Positions 1 to 11,716 of a stretch of DNA of 64,000 nt are shown piece by piece (the first letter of the stretch is position 1; the number at the start of each line of letters is the position of its first letter). The stretch spans positions 16,807,001 through 16,871,000 of the forward strand of contig CP136893.1 of assembly GCA_034359265.1 (NCBI GenBank), in the 5' to 3' direction. The notes beneath the pieces were generated by a model. That model was not told the DNA's origin and did not search any database. It saw only the letters and a list, made by a program, of their open reading frames with translations. The position numbers were made by a program, and so were the translations under genes. Source of the DNA: Canna indica. Its lineage: Eukaryota; Streptophyta; Magnoliopsida; Zingiberales; Cannaceae.

Positions 1-318
1 CCCGCAACTATGCCAGCCACGTATAAGGCCGTCAGCCACGCGAGCGCCGTTTTCCTCCACGTCAGCTAAGTTGAGACGACACGTGACGATTTGGTAGATG
101 ACATAAACGGAAATAAAAGTTGTGCATTTACCGACGAAATTTGAAAACGCGGGTAGAACGTAAAATTTCTGTAAACCTTGTGATTTTTTAGTCTATTATC
201 CCTAATTTTTTTATAATTTTCTGTAATTTTTTTATAATTTTCTGTAATTTCTTATATATATTTTTTATAATTTATAAATTATTATTTAATATATATTATT
301 AAAAATTAATAAATTATA
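1..318. other. Non-coding AT-rich DNA
   Basis: No coding exon or RNA gene is visible. The first 180 bases are mixed composition; the rest is poly-T and TA-rich sequence leading into the hAT-type end that follows. Confidence 0.5.
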
Positions 319-506
319 TTGAAGTGGTCGGTTAACCGAAACCGGTGGACTTTTTACCTCTCGGACCTAAATCGAAATCGAAAATCGATTTTTCCAAAAA
401 TAAAAATCGAAACCGAAAAAATCGGTTCGGTTAACCGGAAAAACCGATTCGGTTTCGGACCGATTTTCCAGTTAACCGAAAAAACGGTTTTTTTTGCTCA
501 CCCCTA
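319..506. repeat. Truncated hAT-type element end with AACCG words
   Basis: The segment is dense in GGTTAACCG / AACCG words and ends at 506 in TGCTCACCCCTA, the reverse complement of TAGGGGTGAGCA. The same terminus recurs at 15043-15651, 26474 and 35104. No matching left terminus or 8-bp duplication is visible upstream, so only the right end appears to survive. Assignment to hAT is by analogy with the intact relatives at 49882-50407 and 15043-15651, which have target duplications. Confidence 0.6.
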
Positions 507-507
507 A

Positions 508-640
508 ATATAACATACACCAAACAATAATAGCAAATCAAACAATATGAATCCAACATGTACCAAGCAATATAACATACACCAAAGTGACCAAACAATA
601 TGAATCCAACATGTACCAAGCAATAATAGCAAATCAAACC
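508..640. repeat. Two-copy direct repeat, period about 53 bp
   Basis: The block containing ATGAATCCAACATGTACCAA occurs twice (from about 547 and about 600), each followed by GCAATA, and ATAACATACACC also occurs twice. It is a local duplication between the two hAT relics, with no sign of coding. Confidence 0.6.
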
Positions 641-781
641 ACAGTTACTACATGAATCCAATTATCTAAATTAAAGAGACACGATCACACAAGTACACAA
701 CGCACCAAATAAAAATTAACTTGAGTCTCAAATCAAAATGCAAGAATTCTAAAGACTTTAATTTAGTGATTCCTCTAATCT

Positions 782-3372
782 CTAAAGCTCAAGCTTCATC
801 CTCGGAGTCCTCATCACTAAAGTTATCGTTCGTATCACCACCATTCGACTTATATGCTTCAACATCTTCGGTTTCATATGAATTCGCCTCGCTTTCATCA
901 ATATCAAATCGAGTTGAGCCCTGTGAACTTTCTGGATGAGCGCTACTCTTTCCATGAGATGACTTAGTATGAGCCCAACTCCCGATGCTCTAGCAACAAG
1001 ACCCCACGTCAAGCCTCCACCTGCATCATCACTAAGAAAAACCGCTTCATTTTCAGCAACTTCATCACTCCCTTCAGTCCTTCACCCATTGTTCCTAACA
1101 ACCCCTCATTGCTATCATCAATGTCCTCCAAAGCAATCGGATCCATGGTATCCTTGCAATCATAGCGAGCCTTAAGCGCTTGATTGTATTTCACAAATAC
1201 TAGATAGTCTAGATGTCTAGATCATTAAGCTTCTGCGCCTCAAAGCTTATTCCTCCTCTTGGTGTGAATCTATATAATCAAAAGAAAATATTACAATTGA
1301 TAAGAATGATTGCAAGCATAAACATGTTGAAATGTTAACTTATAAGTTAAAATTAATCACCAGCTCGAATACACTCCAATTTCTTTCACACCCAGAAGCA
1401 CTACATGTGAGGCTAAGAATCTTGATGGCTAGTTTTTGCAAATTGGGAGCAGTGCTCCCATACAAACTCCACCATTCAGCTGCCATGGAAATAATTCAAA
1501 AATTAAAAATCAACTTCAGCAAAGCAAAGTAAATTAAGAATGAGGTGATAAATTTTACCCGGTGCCTTTGTCTTTCTAGTTTTGGTCGCCAAGGGAAACC
1601 CGAAAAGACCTTCGGCCTTCTTATATAACAACTCATCCATTATCTTCACTTGCACATTTTGATCTGAAACCAACTTTTCTATACAAGTATAAAGGCCACT
1701 TGTGACTTCCGAATCAAATTCTATATTTGGATCGTCATAGAAGAACCCGGGATTCAAAAGATGACCCGCCGCATGCAATGGATGATGGAGTTGGCATTCC
1801 CATCTGTCATCGATGATCTTGAATATGTCTTTGTATTTCTCCTCTCTTCCACTGAAAGCACTCGTGATTGCTTCCTTTGCTCTATCCATGGCTTCATATA
1901 GATAGCCCATTGCCGGTTTCCTTTCATTGTTGACTAGACGAAGGACTCGAACAAGAGATCCCATCGCCTTAAGGATGTATACAGTATTGTTCCAAAAGGA
2001 AGGCATTAACACCGTTTTAGCCGAACGCTTCCCCTTTGCCTCCTTTGCCCACTTGCTAGAAACCCATTCTTCTGAGATGAACATTGCCCTTAACGAGTTC
2101 TTGTGCTTGTGGATGCTTTTGAGTGAGATAGCATGTGGCGAATCTTGTTTTTCCAGCTCTAACAAGATTAGCTTGCTTTGTGAACTTCCTCATCATATTC
2201 AAGACAAACACATGGTTATATATATAACCTGTCAAAGCTACGGCCCTTGTCAAAGTTCTTGAAACTAATGGAATTTTCCCAATATCTTCTAACATGAGAT
2301 CAATGCAATGTGCACTGCATGGAGTCCAATATAAGTGTGGCCTTTTAGCTTGAAGAAACTTGCCCGCCAACTTAAAATTAGAGCCATTATCGCTAATGAC
2401 TTGCACAACATTAGCTTCTCCCACTTACTCCACAAACTCATCTAGCAACTCAAATGTCTTCTCACCGGTCTTCGAATAGGAAAATGCATCAATGGATTTG
2501 ACAAACATGCTCCCTACAGGACAGTTCACCAAGAAATTAATGATGCTCTTGCCGGTTCTACTAGTCCAACCATCGGCCATGATTGAACACACATACTTCA
2601 CCCACATATCCTTGTGACTTTTCAACAGTTCATTTGTATACTCAACTTCTTTCTTCAAACAAGTGACTCTCACTTCGTGGTAGCTTGGGGGCTTCAAATT
2701 TGGACCATATTGTCCAATAGCTTCAACCATACATTTAAATGAATCCAACCGAGTAACACTGAATGAAATTCCGGCTTGGTACAAGAACCTAGAAATGTAT
2801 TGAATGGTCACAGCTCTTCTCTCTTTATCTAATTTCTCATCCACATTTGTTTGCCTCAACCTTCCTTGCTTGCGAAGCTCAACAACAGTTTTCGGCTTCT
2901 TGTAGGCAAAAGAATCCATGGGACCTTTCAGCTTGCCTTTTTTTGGGTTTGGCACCAAGACTGCTTTACTCTTGCCTCTATCAATCCGATTTTCTGTCCT
3001 CTTTCCATGTGCATTTAACTGAACATCATCTTCAACTTCTTGCATATCATCCACATCATCAAAGTCGGGCAACTTATCATAATTAATCTTGTCTTGCTTT
3101 TTCTTGTTCATATACTCCATCAACTCCAATCTAACATACTCGGGACACTTCAAACACTTCTTAGCATTCCGGTTACCGCCGACTTGATGCAATTTTGCTC
3201 TGTAGATGCCTCCATTAGTAATTTTTCCACAAAACACACATTGAACAGAATTTGCATCTTTAGGATTTTGCATAACATTGTACTTCCATGCCGGGTCTTT
3301 CTTGTTTGTCGATTCAGATGAAGCACTACCACTAGCTACTGGTGCACTGCCAATTCCACTTCCACCCTCCAT
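782..3372 (-). pseudogene. hAT transposase, degraded (BED finger, DUF659, dimerisation domain)
   Basis: Remains of a hAT-superfamily transposase read from 3372 downwards. The first block (3372-2425, about 315 residues) has a BED-type finger with VQCVFCGK and later H/C residues, then a DUF659-like stretch with IMADGWTSRTGKSIINFL. An in-frame stop at 2422-2424 interrupts it. The next block continues with ISDNGSNFKLAG and WTPCSAHCIDLML, typical of the hAT catalytic core. A frameshift near 2060-2160 leads into 2165-1503. A further exon near 1490-1340 carries the dimerisation signature CERNWSVF, and the last exon from 1269 has frameshifts after TKRRNKL. Domain order is the normal one for hAT. The gene is broken in at least four places and cannot make a full transposase. 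Low-similarity C-terminal sequence runs to about 782. Confidence 0.88.
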
Positions 3373-3489
3373 ATTAATCCACTGCCACAGTCAATACTCA
3401 ATACACAATGCTGATTATGACTGTCACTGCACTGCCAGTCTGCCACAATCAATACACAAGGATGATTATGAGTTTATGACAAACAAAAG

Positions 3490-3960
3490 TGCTGAAAACA
3501 TGGCTGAAAATAATGAGTGAGCAATCTGCAATCAACAAAATCTGGAAGAAGAAGAAGAAAAAAAAACTCGGCTGAAAACTTGGCTGGAAAGAAAGAAAAC
3601 AGGGATGAAAAGAAAGAAAACTCGGCTGATAAGAAGAGTAGAAGTAATGAAGAAGAAGAGGACTAGAGGAGAAGAAAGAAAACTCGGCTGAAAATATGAC
3701 TGTGAATACATGGCTGAAAAAAAAAAACTTGGCTGGAAAGCAAGAAAACATGGCTGAAAAGAAAAAAAACAGGGATGAAAAGAAAGAAAAATCTGCTGAG
3801 AAGGTGAGAAGAAGAAAATACTAGAAGTAATGAAGAAGAGAACTTGAGGAGAAGAAAGAAAGAAAAAAAATGGAAGAACTTGAAGAAACTGGGCGGCACT
3901 CCGGCAGACTTTGGTGGCTGGACGAGTGAAGGAGAAGGGAAGAAACACTCGACGGCTGAA
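3490..3960. repeat. Purine-rich low-complexity repeat (GAAGAA / GGCTGAAAA)
   Basis: The + strand is almost all A and G, with repeats of GAAGAA, GGGATGAAAAGAAAGAAAA and TGGCTGAAAA. It lies directly upstream of the - strand hAT transposase start and so probably represents that element's 5' leader. The Phe/Ser-rich reading frames it contains on the other strand are composition artefacts. Confidence 0.65.
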
Positions 3961-4059
3961 ACAAGGGTGAGGAGAGAATTTTTTTTTGACTTACAGGTGA
4001 AGCTCTAATGAGTTAATTTTTTTAATATTTTACTGAGTTACATTAAGTGGGTAGGCCCC

Positions 4060-4226
4060 CACTTAAAGGAAGAAAACATCAGTTCACCCAGGCGTGCATG
4101 CGCCTGGGGCTTCAAACTTAAAGCGTAGAAGCGCTGCCAAGGCGCGTGCCTGGGTGAAGGCGTGCCGCCTTGGCCGCGCAGAGGCGCTAGGCCTCTTGTG
4201 CGCCTAGGCGCCCAGGCACGCGTTTT
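4060..4226. repeat. Palindrome-rich hAT terminal region (GCGCCTAGGCGC words)
   Basis: Repeated GCGCCTGGG / CCTAGGCGCC words end in CGCGTTTTTGACAA. Read on the - strand this is TTGTCAAAAACGCG followed by self-complementary GCGCC words. This looks like the outer end of the hAT element whose transposase starts at 3372. The opposite end was not found in the window, so element limits are unproven. Confidence 0.5.
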
Positions 4227-4657
4227 TGACAAGCTTGATCGCGGGAGACACGATCGTGGGTCCTCATTCTCCCGCCTCCTACCCGATCGCCTCTGGTTCT
4301 TCTCCCACAGAAGTCAGCGGTTGGCGGCAACAGCTGGGTGATTTTGGCACTGAATCGAACATCGCCTGTGAGATTCAGCCCTCATCCAGAGTATATTTCA
4401 TTCAATCAGTCTTCCCCATTTTGCCGCCGCCTGGGTGCCTTAGGCCAGAATCAGCAGACTACAATGTTGATTCAAGCAATTTTTTTTTACTATTCAGTCA
4501 GCAGTATAGCAAAGCAAATTCCTATTCATCAGTTCTTGGCTTTCCCATATCCACTTCCCTTATCCACTGTGACCGGATTCTCACCAAGTTTTGGCTTGCT
4601 CTTTTGGGTACTACTATTTCCCCATCTTCCATTGTAGCAGCATATGGTAAGACAAGA
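4227..4657 (+). other. Probable 5' leader of the chromovirus
   Basis: This lies between the hAT end and the first gag-like reading frame. No primer-binding site or complete 5' LTR is recognisable, so the chromovirus is truncated or eroded at its left side. Nothing else is visible. Confidence 0.35.
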
Positions 4658-7600
4658 ATGGATGCGAAAGTTGAGATGTTGGAGAAGGTGGTTGGAGCAC
4701 TAGCAGATGATGTTGATATGCTGAAGGAAAAGATGCTTGAGATGTTTGAGATGATTGGAGAAGAGAGGCACGCGATAGTTTAATGGAGCAAAAACTCAAA
4801 GCACCGGAAGTAACAATCGCAGAAGGGGTTACTGAACTATCTCTGGGTGAAGGCAGTAGTAAAATGGAATGAAAAGGAGAGTGTGAAACTGAGGAAGTGC
4901 AAGGGCAAACTTTATATGCTGAAAGGGACATTCGGAAGCTGGAGATACCAATCTTTACGGGCAAAGACCCTTTTGGGTGGTTGTTTTATATTGAAAGATA
5001 CTTCTGCTACAACCACATAAAAAATGAAAGAATGAATGCTGAGGCAGTATGTTTGGAAGAGGAGGCATTAAACTGGTTTCAATGGTTTGAAGGAAGGAGA
5101 CCCAATTTAAGTTGGACTGATTTCGAAAAGGCTGTTGTTCGAAGGTTTAAGGTTCCCGACGAAGGAAATGTGTATGAGACATTGTTGGCCTTAAGACAAG
5201 AAGGTTCTGTTGCAGAGTATCGAGCCAGTTTTGAGTTGTTGTCATCACCTCTTCGCCATGTGGAGGAGGGTTGTTTAATTGGAGCTTTCATTAATGGCCT
5301 TAGAGGGGATATCAAGGCGGAGCTTCGATTATACATCTATGAAGACTTAGAGACACTCATGATGTTGGCCCAAAAAATTGAGGAAAAGAATGTTCTATCT
5401 CAATTCAAGAATGGCATTATCAGCTCCAACAATAAGACAATCAGTGGGGGCTTTTGGACCTTCCAGGAGTACCTTCGGGCTGAGTTCACGCTTTAATCAT
5501 GGATCAGGGACCTACCCTAGGTCCAATAGTAGTGGCCAACCATCCCTAAGTAGTAGTCGTACTGTTGAGCATGAGAAGAATCAACCTCCTAAGCCACCAA
5601 TCCCACGGCAAGGAGGAGGATGTTGGAGGTTGTCTCCAGAAGAAGAACAAAGAAGGCGTGAAAAAGGGCTTTGCTTCAGATGTGGAGAGAAGTTCAGCCC
5701 GGGTCACCCTGCAAATTTCGTAACCTCAACATCCTACTAATGGCACCATAAGAAGAGTTTGACATTGCAAAAGGGATTGAGGAAACCGAATCTGAAAACT
5801 TCAAAGTAGAGATCCTAAATGATTCCGTTGGGGAGGAAATGATAGAAACTGAACTTTTCTTACTATCAAATTACCACCAACTGGTGCTTCTCATAATTTT
5901 GTTTCTGATAGTGTGGTGGCTGAACTGAAATTGATTGTTGGAGCTTTGTGGTTCAAGTTGGCGATGGACATAAGAGTGAGAAGAACATGTGTTTGCCGCC
6001 AACTCAAATTGAAAGTGCAAGGGGCTGAAATTGTAGAAAGACTTATCCATTTGAGTTAAAGGGGGTTGACATCATTGTGGGAATTGAATGGCTTGAAAAA
6101 TTGGGAGATATAAGAGCAAATTTTAAAAGTTTGACATTAGAATACTTTCAAGAGGAGAGGCCGGTTGTGTTAACTGGAGATACGGCTTTGTGCAGAACCT
6201 TGGTCACTCTCAAACAATTAACCAAGGCTTTTTCAGAAGTAAAGGAGGGGTTCTGGATGGAGTTTTAGATGTGGAGGAAAGTGAGAAGGTGCAGGTGGTC
6301 GAAGCTAGAGTACAAAAATTACTGGAAGAATATACAGATCTATTTGAAACTCCAAGTCAACTACCACCCGCTCGACCCGAAGATCATGCTATCTACCTCA
6401 AGGAGTGGGCTCCACCTCCAAATATTCGACCATATCGGTATCCCCATTATCAAAAAGCTGAGATAGAAAAGATGATAAAGGAGATGTTAGAGGCTGGCAT
6501 TATTTTACCTAGTAACAGTCCTTACTCAAGTCCGGTTCTGACGGTCAGGAAGGAACGGGGGTAGCATATGTGCGTGGATTATAGAGCTTTAAACAAGTCT
6601 ACTATACTCAACAAGTTCTCCATCCCAACAATTGATGAACTGCTAGATGAATTCTAAGCTGGATCTTAAATCGGGTTACCACCAAATAAGAGTAAGGGAA
6701 GGGGATACAGAGAAGACTGCTTTTCGGACACATGAAGGGCATTATGAGTTCTTAGTAATGCCTTTCGGATTGTCCAATGCGCCCTCTACATTTCGGTCAC
6801 TAATGAACAACATCTACAAGTCTTATTTACGGAGGTTCATTTTAGTCTTCTTTGACGACATTCTGGTCTACAGTCCTGATATGGATACTCACCTCCAACC
6901 CTTGCAAACTGCTTTTAGTGTGCTGCAACAAAATAACTTATGCATCAAGTATTCGGGCAACTCCAACTTGAATATTTGGGCCATATTATTTCAGCAGCAG
7001 GAGTAGGAGTACAAGCTGATCCAAAGAAGATTGCTTCAATGGTCCAGTATCCTATTCCTAAGGACCAAAGAAAACCCAGAAGGTTCCTCGGAATGACAGG
7101 CTATTATCGAAGGTTTGTTAGAGGTTATGGATGTATAGCAAGACCACTCACTCAATTGCTACAAAAAGACAATTACCACTGGAGCCAAGAATCTATGACT
7201 GCATTTGAAGCTCTCAAGAAAGCTGTGACATCCGTACCTGTGTGACATCTGTACCTGTGTTGGCAGTACCTAATTTCAACAAACAGTTTATTGTTGAGAC
7301 GGATGCTTCGAGCTTGGGCATAGGGGCAGTCTTGATGCAGGAAGGGCATCCTATTGCATTCATTAGCAAGGCTTTTTCACCTTCAGCACCCTTAAAATCA
7401 GTTTATGAAAGAGAGTTACTTGCCATTGTCTTCGCTGTCACCAAGTGGTGACATTACCTCTTGGGAAGCCATTTCATCATCAGGCGCAGTTTAAAATACT
7501 TGTTCGAACAGTGGACCATGGGTGAAGAGCAACAGAAATGGATCTCTAAACTATTGGGGTTTCAGTTTGAGATCTACAAACCAGGGGCAAGTAACAACAT

Positions 7601-7739
7601 GGCAGATGCCCTTTCCCGATGTGACAAAGACTCATTGCTAGCAGCTTTTTAGAGTTAGAAGGTTCTGAAAATGAATTGCATCATGATCCTAAGCTGAGCA
7701 CAATAATCCAAGAATTGATGTTACAACCTGTATCTCATC
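4658..7739 (+). pseudogene. Ty3/gypsy chromovirus gag-protease-RT-RNase H, degraded (left part)
   Basis: The relic has the domain order of a plant gypsy retrotransposon. A coiled-coil N-terminus at 4658-4783 is followed by a Retrotrans_gag domain at about 4915-5400 (ALNWFQWFEG, FINGLRGDI). A zinc knuckle near 5670-5715 reads CFRCGEKFSPGH and lacks the last cysteine. Protease traces lie at about 5870-6060 (GASHNFVSD). Reverse transcriptase runs from about 6270 to 7200, with [23 protein letters not shown] and an active-site block FFDDILVYS. RNase H follows at 7242-7652 (ETDASSLGIGAVL). Many stops and frameshifts break it, for example at 4783, 5496, 5740, 6268, 6564, 7006 and 7245. The copy is split by a hAT-type insertion at 7740 and resumes at 12208. 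Confidence 0.93.
7732..7739. repeat. 8-bp target-site duplication ATCTCATC (left)
   Basis: ATCTCATC lies here and again at 12208-12215, exactly bordering the 17-bp inverted repeats CATGGTTTAAAATACCG / CGGTATTTTAAACCATG. An 8-bp duplication is diagnostic of hAT-type insertion. Confidence 0.95.
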
Positions 7740-8300
7740 CATGGTTTAAAATACCGATACTGGTCATCATCTCGGTGGATGACCGGTACCGGTACGTACC
7801 GGTACCGTACCGTACCGACACACGGTACGGTCCGGTATGAAAATTGCATACCGAGCCTTTTTTTTTTATTTTTTTAAATACCGGTATACCGGTAAATACC
7901 GCCCGGTATGTAAGGTTTTAAATACCGCCCGAAACGGTATATACCGGCCGGTATATACCGGTTTTTGAGTTTCCCGGTATTCGATATACCTGGTTTTGAA
8001 AAAAACCGGGTATATTGTGTATACCGGGCGGTATGATGCGATATACCGCCCGGTATGGGCGGTATATGCTCATACCGCCCGGTATGGGCGATACCGGGCG
8101 GTATGTCACCGCAATGCCGTTGGCGTTGCCAACGGCTCTGTGGCCGACAGCCCGACAGGGCTGTCGGCCACATGGGGAATCATACCGCCCGGTTTGGGCG
8201 GTATTACATACATACCGGGCGGTATACCGCCCGGTATGATCAATAGTGATCCCAAACGGCTATAGAGCCGTTTGGGATAGATTTGGGTTGTTTTGGGGGC

Positions 8301-8308
8301 TATATAAA
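8301..8308 (+). promoter_or_regulatory. TATA box of the hAT transposase gene
   Basis: TATATAAA lies between complementary GGGGGC and GCCCCC blocks, about 110 bases upstream of the chosen ATG at 8418. The second copy has the weaker CTACATAAAG at the same place (about 16522). Confidence 0.7.
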
Positions 8309-8417
8309 GCCCCCAAAACACTTCTTTCATCCTCACTCACCCCTCTACCCATCTAAACTCTCAATCTCTCTCAATCTCTCTCAATCTCTCACCCCTCTAC
8401 GTCGAAATTCTATCGAA

Positions 8418-11400
8418 ATGGCGCCGAAATCTCAACCCGACCCCGCATGGCAGCACGGTACTCGGTTGGAGAAGGCTCATCACTGGCAATGCCAGCACTG
8501 TAATATGATTTCACGTGGTGGAGGCATCACTCGATTGAAGCAACACTTGGCCGAAGGATATCCCGACGTCGTCAATTGCGCTAAAGTACCGGCCGAAGTC
8601 CGGAAGATGTTCAAAGCGCAACTCAATAACAAGGAGGAACGTCTTAAGACTGCAGCTCAACAAGCCGAGTTCGACCGACGAGCTACCCAAGATGTCAGCG
8701 GTGGCCATTATGAGGCTCGAGGTGGCGATAACGATGAGGATCCGGAACTTGAAGCCGGCATCCGAGCTTCATTGGAGCATGCTGAATTCGAACGAGAACG
8801 GATGTATTATCCCGGATCTCAATTCGAATATGGCGGCGGCAGTGGCAGCGGTGGGATAAGTAGCGTCGGCTCAACTTCGGCTGCCGGAGCAATGGACCGA
8901 AGCGGTCCAATTCCCTCCGGTCCTTATATTGGTCGGAGTTCTAGCATGAGAGCACCTCAAACTCAGAGCAGAGGAAGCAGCAGAGGAGGCCTTCGTGGAT
9001 TCTTCACAAACCTCGGAGCAAGTGGTAGGAGAACTAATGTTGATATTTCTGATCTTGATCCCAGGGCATTTCCTCCTTCATCGGCAAAGCAACAACGCAT
9101 AGACGATATGTACGGCAAGTCGAAGAAGTGGGAGTTGGGAAAAGCCATCTCCAAATGGTTCCACTTCAGCCGGATTCCCGCAAATGCAGCCAACAACCCG
9201 TACTACCGAACTATGGTGTCTACCATCCAAAAGGTAGGCCCAGGTATTACCCCTCCAACTCCGTATGAAATTTCAGGACCTTTCCTTGAAGAAGAGGTCA
9301 AGGAAATAAATCAATGGATCGACAGAATCAAGCGGCAATGGGGGGATTACGGATGCACTTTGATGTGCGATAGTTGGACCGGTCCAACCCGAATGAGCAT
9401 CATCAACTTCCTCTTCTATTGCAACAGGAGGGTTATCTATCACAAGTCGGTGAACGCATCCAATGAAGTCCATAGTTCTCTCTACATCTCGAAGCTGATG
9501 AAGGAGGTGATCGAGGAGAATGGACCCGAGAACTTTGTTCAAATTATAACCGACAACGGAGCTATTTTCAAAAGGGCTGGTGAGATAATTGAAATGGATT
9601 ATTCTCACATATATTGGACTCCATGTGCAGCGCATTGTCTAGACCTAATGATGAAAGATATCGGTGATATATCGATGGTGAATAAGACGGTAAAAAAGGG
9701 GCAACAAATTACGCGCTTCATATACAACCACACATGGGTACACGCCCTTATGAGAAAATTTACAGAAGGTATTTTTTAAAAATAATTTATAGTATTTATT
9801 TATTAATTAGTTTAGGTGATAATTACTAATAATAATTTCATATTTTAGGTGAAATTCTTCGACCGGGAGCGACTCGTTTTGCAACCAATTTCATCGCATT
9901 AAGGTCGCTCCAACAACGTAAGGATCAATGTTTACGAGTGAGGAATGGTCTACATCAAGATATGTCGGAACTAATGATGGAAAGCAAACCGAGAAGAACG
10001 TCCTCAACACGCGGTTCTGGGATCACGTTGCGGAGATAGTCGTCGCCGTAGAACCATTGTACAAGGTTCTACAACAGGTGGAGATGGAAAAGACGCCTCA
10101 AATGGGTCATCTCTACTACTACATCCATCAAGCACAAGAAGAAATCAAGAGGGTGTTGATTTCGGAGACCAAGTATAAACCCTTCATCGACATTATCTCC
10201 CAGAGGTGGGAGGATCAAATGGGTCGTGACATACACATCGCGGGTAATTTTTTATTTAATTTTCTAAAATTTATTTAATTTTAATTCATTATGCTAAATT
10301 ACTTATTAAATTGATAATTTTTTGTAGCGTATTATTTAAATCCCGCATACCAGTATCGATATGATCTTGGAACGACGGATAGTTTCTTATATCCGCTTCG
10401 CAAGGTCATACAACGAATGTCGGCAACAACCAGAGAAGCGGCGCAAGCTCTAAATGAATCAAAATATTTTCGAGATTCAAGTGGCAATTTCGGAGATCCA
10501 TTTGCAATATCGTGCCGAGATTCTATGGATCCAGGTAGATATAATTTTTTTCAATTTATTTATTAATTATAAAATTGGTAATCTCGTTACTAAAATCAAT
10601 TTTAAATCTATTGCAGTCGAATGGTGGTTGCAATTTGGAATCGAAGCTCCAACTCTTCGGAAGATTGCAACACGTATCCTCTCGCAAACCACATCAGCAA
10701 GTGGATGCGAGAGAAATTGGTCGACCTTCTCCTTAATTCATACCAAGCCGCGCAATCGGCTTTCATATGCCCGATTAGAGAAGCTAGTATATGTTCATTA
10801 CAACATGCGGCTTCGAATGCGGACATTACAAAACGAAGATATTCGACATGTAGATCCGTTCGATGTCGAGTTCGTCCAAGACGATACGGACCCGATAATT
10901 AATTGGTGGAGTGCAATGGAGAGCGACCAGCCTCTTCTTGATGAACCAGGCGAACCACCTCAGCCTTCACCAATTATATCTGATGCACTTGAGTCTGAGA
11001 GCCAACCAGAAGACATAGCCATTACTCCCTTGGACTCTCAACGAATTCGGCAAGCAAGACGCCGATCCAAATCAGACTCTCCATCTTCCCGATCAAAGGG
11101 AAAAAAGAAGGCAACACCTTCAACGGCAAAAGGCAAAGCCAAAGGTAAACGACCAATTGATCCTTTGGAAGCGATTGCAGAAGCAGAAGAGGACGAAGAA
11201 GACGAACCCTCCATTCATAGCAGTAGCAGCACAAAAGACGGAGGAGATGATGATGATGATGGAGCTGGTGGAGAAGACACCGTCGTGCCATCAACATTGC
11301 CATATGATGATCCATGGACAAATGAGCAATACTTCGATCACGCCACCCAATATGATGACCGTGGTGCTAGTACCGAACAAACAACTCTGGTGTACAAGAA

Positions 11401-11716
11401 GAGAGGCTCGCGTCGAAGAGGTGGACCGACAGCTTTGCAAGATTACCATCACGATATGATGAGTAGTTTGCAAGAGGTTTCTGAATCCACCTACTCTGTA
11501 TCCAGTACCTACTCAACTGATGATACAGGGTCTAGTTCTTGGAAACCCAACAAAGAAACGCTAATGTCAATGTGGTATAATGGATACCAAGGCATTATGC
11601 CATGGGAAAATTTCCAAATATGGGCATTAGAGAACTATAGTGTTGACCTTAGCCATGTATGCCCCGAAGCCGAAGATATGTATGGGTACGACGGACGTCA
11701 TTCGTCCGCATTCTAA
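8418..11716 (+). pseudogene. hAT transposase, four exons, one 10-bp deletion
   Basis: Exons inferred from GT-AG sites are 8418-9768, 9849-10243, 10328-10534 and 10617-11716. The ATG at 8418 follows the leader and matches the start of copy 2. The N-terminal BED finger has C25, C28 and H43 (HHWQCQHCNMISRGG). A Gly/Ser linker follows, then a DUF659-type core with LMCDSWTGPTRMSIINF and IITDNGAIFKRAGE. The dimerisation domain in exon 4 has CERNWSTFSLIHTKPRNRL. Then comes a long acidic, Lys-rich tail (runs of D/E at about 11190-11280) that most hAT transposases lack. Relative to copy 2, exon 2 lacks 10 bp just after 9922, which shifts the frame to a stop near 10040. Total exon length is 3053; adding 10 gives 1021 codons, so this is the only frame break I found. 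Confidence 0.88.

Noticed and set aside
3449..3948. Phe/Ser-rich - strand frames
   Set aside because: Translation of a purine-rich low-complexity region; no domain.
5079..5336. 85-codon - strand frame within gag
   Set aside because: Shadow of the + strand gag domain.
7874..8336. Several overlapping frames on both strands, rich in IPGG, RYTA or GRY words
   Set aside because: They are translations of the ATACCGG terminal words of the hAT element; the transposase starts at 8418.
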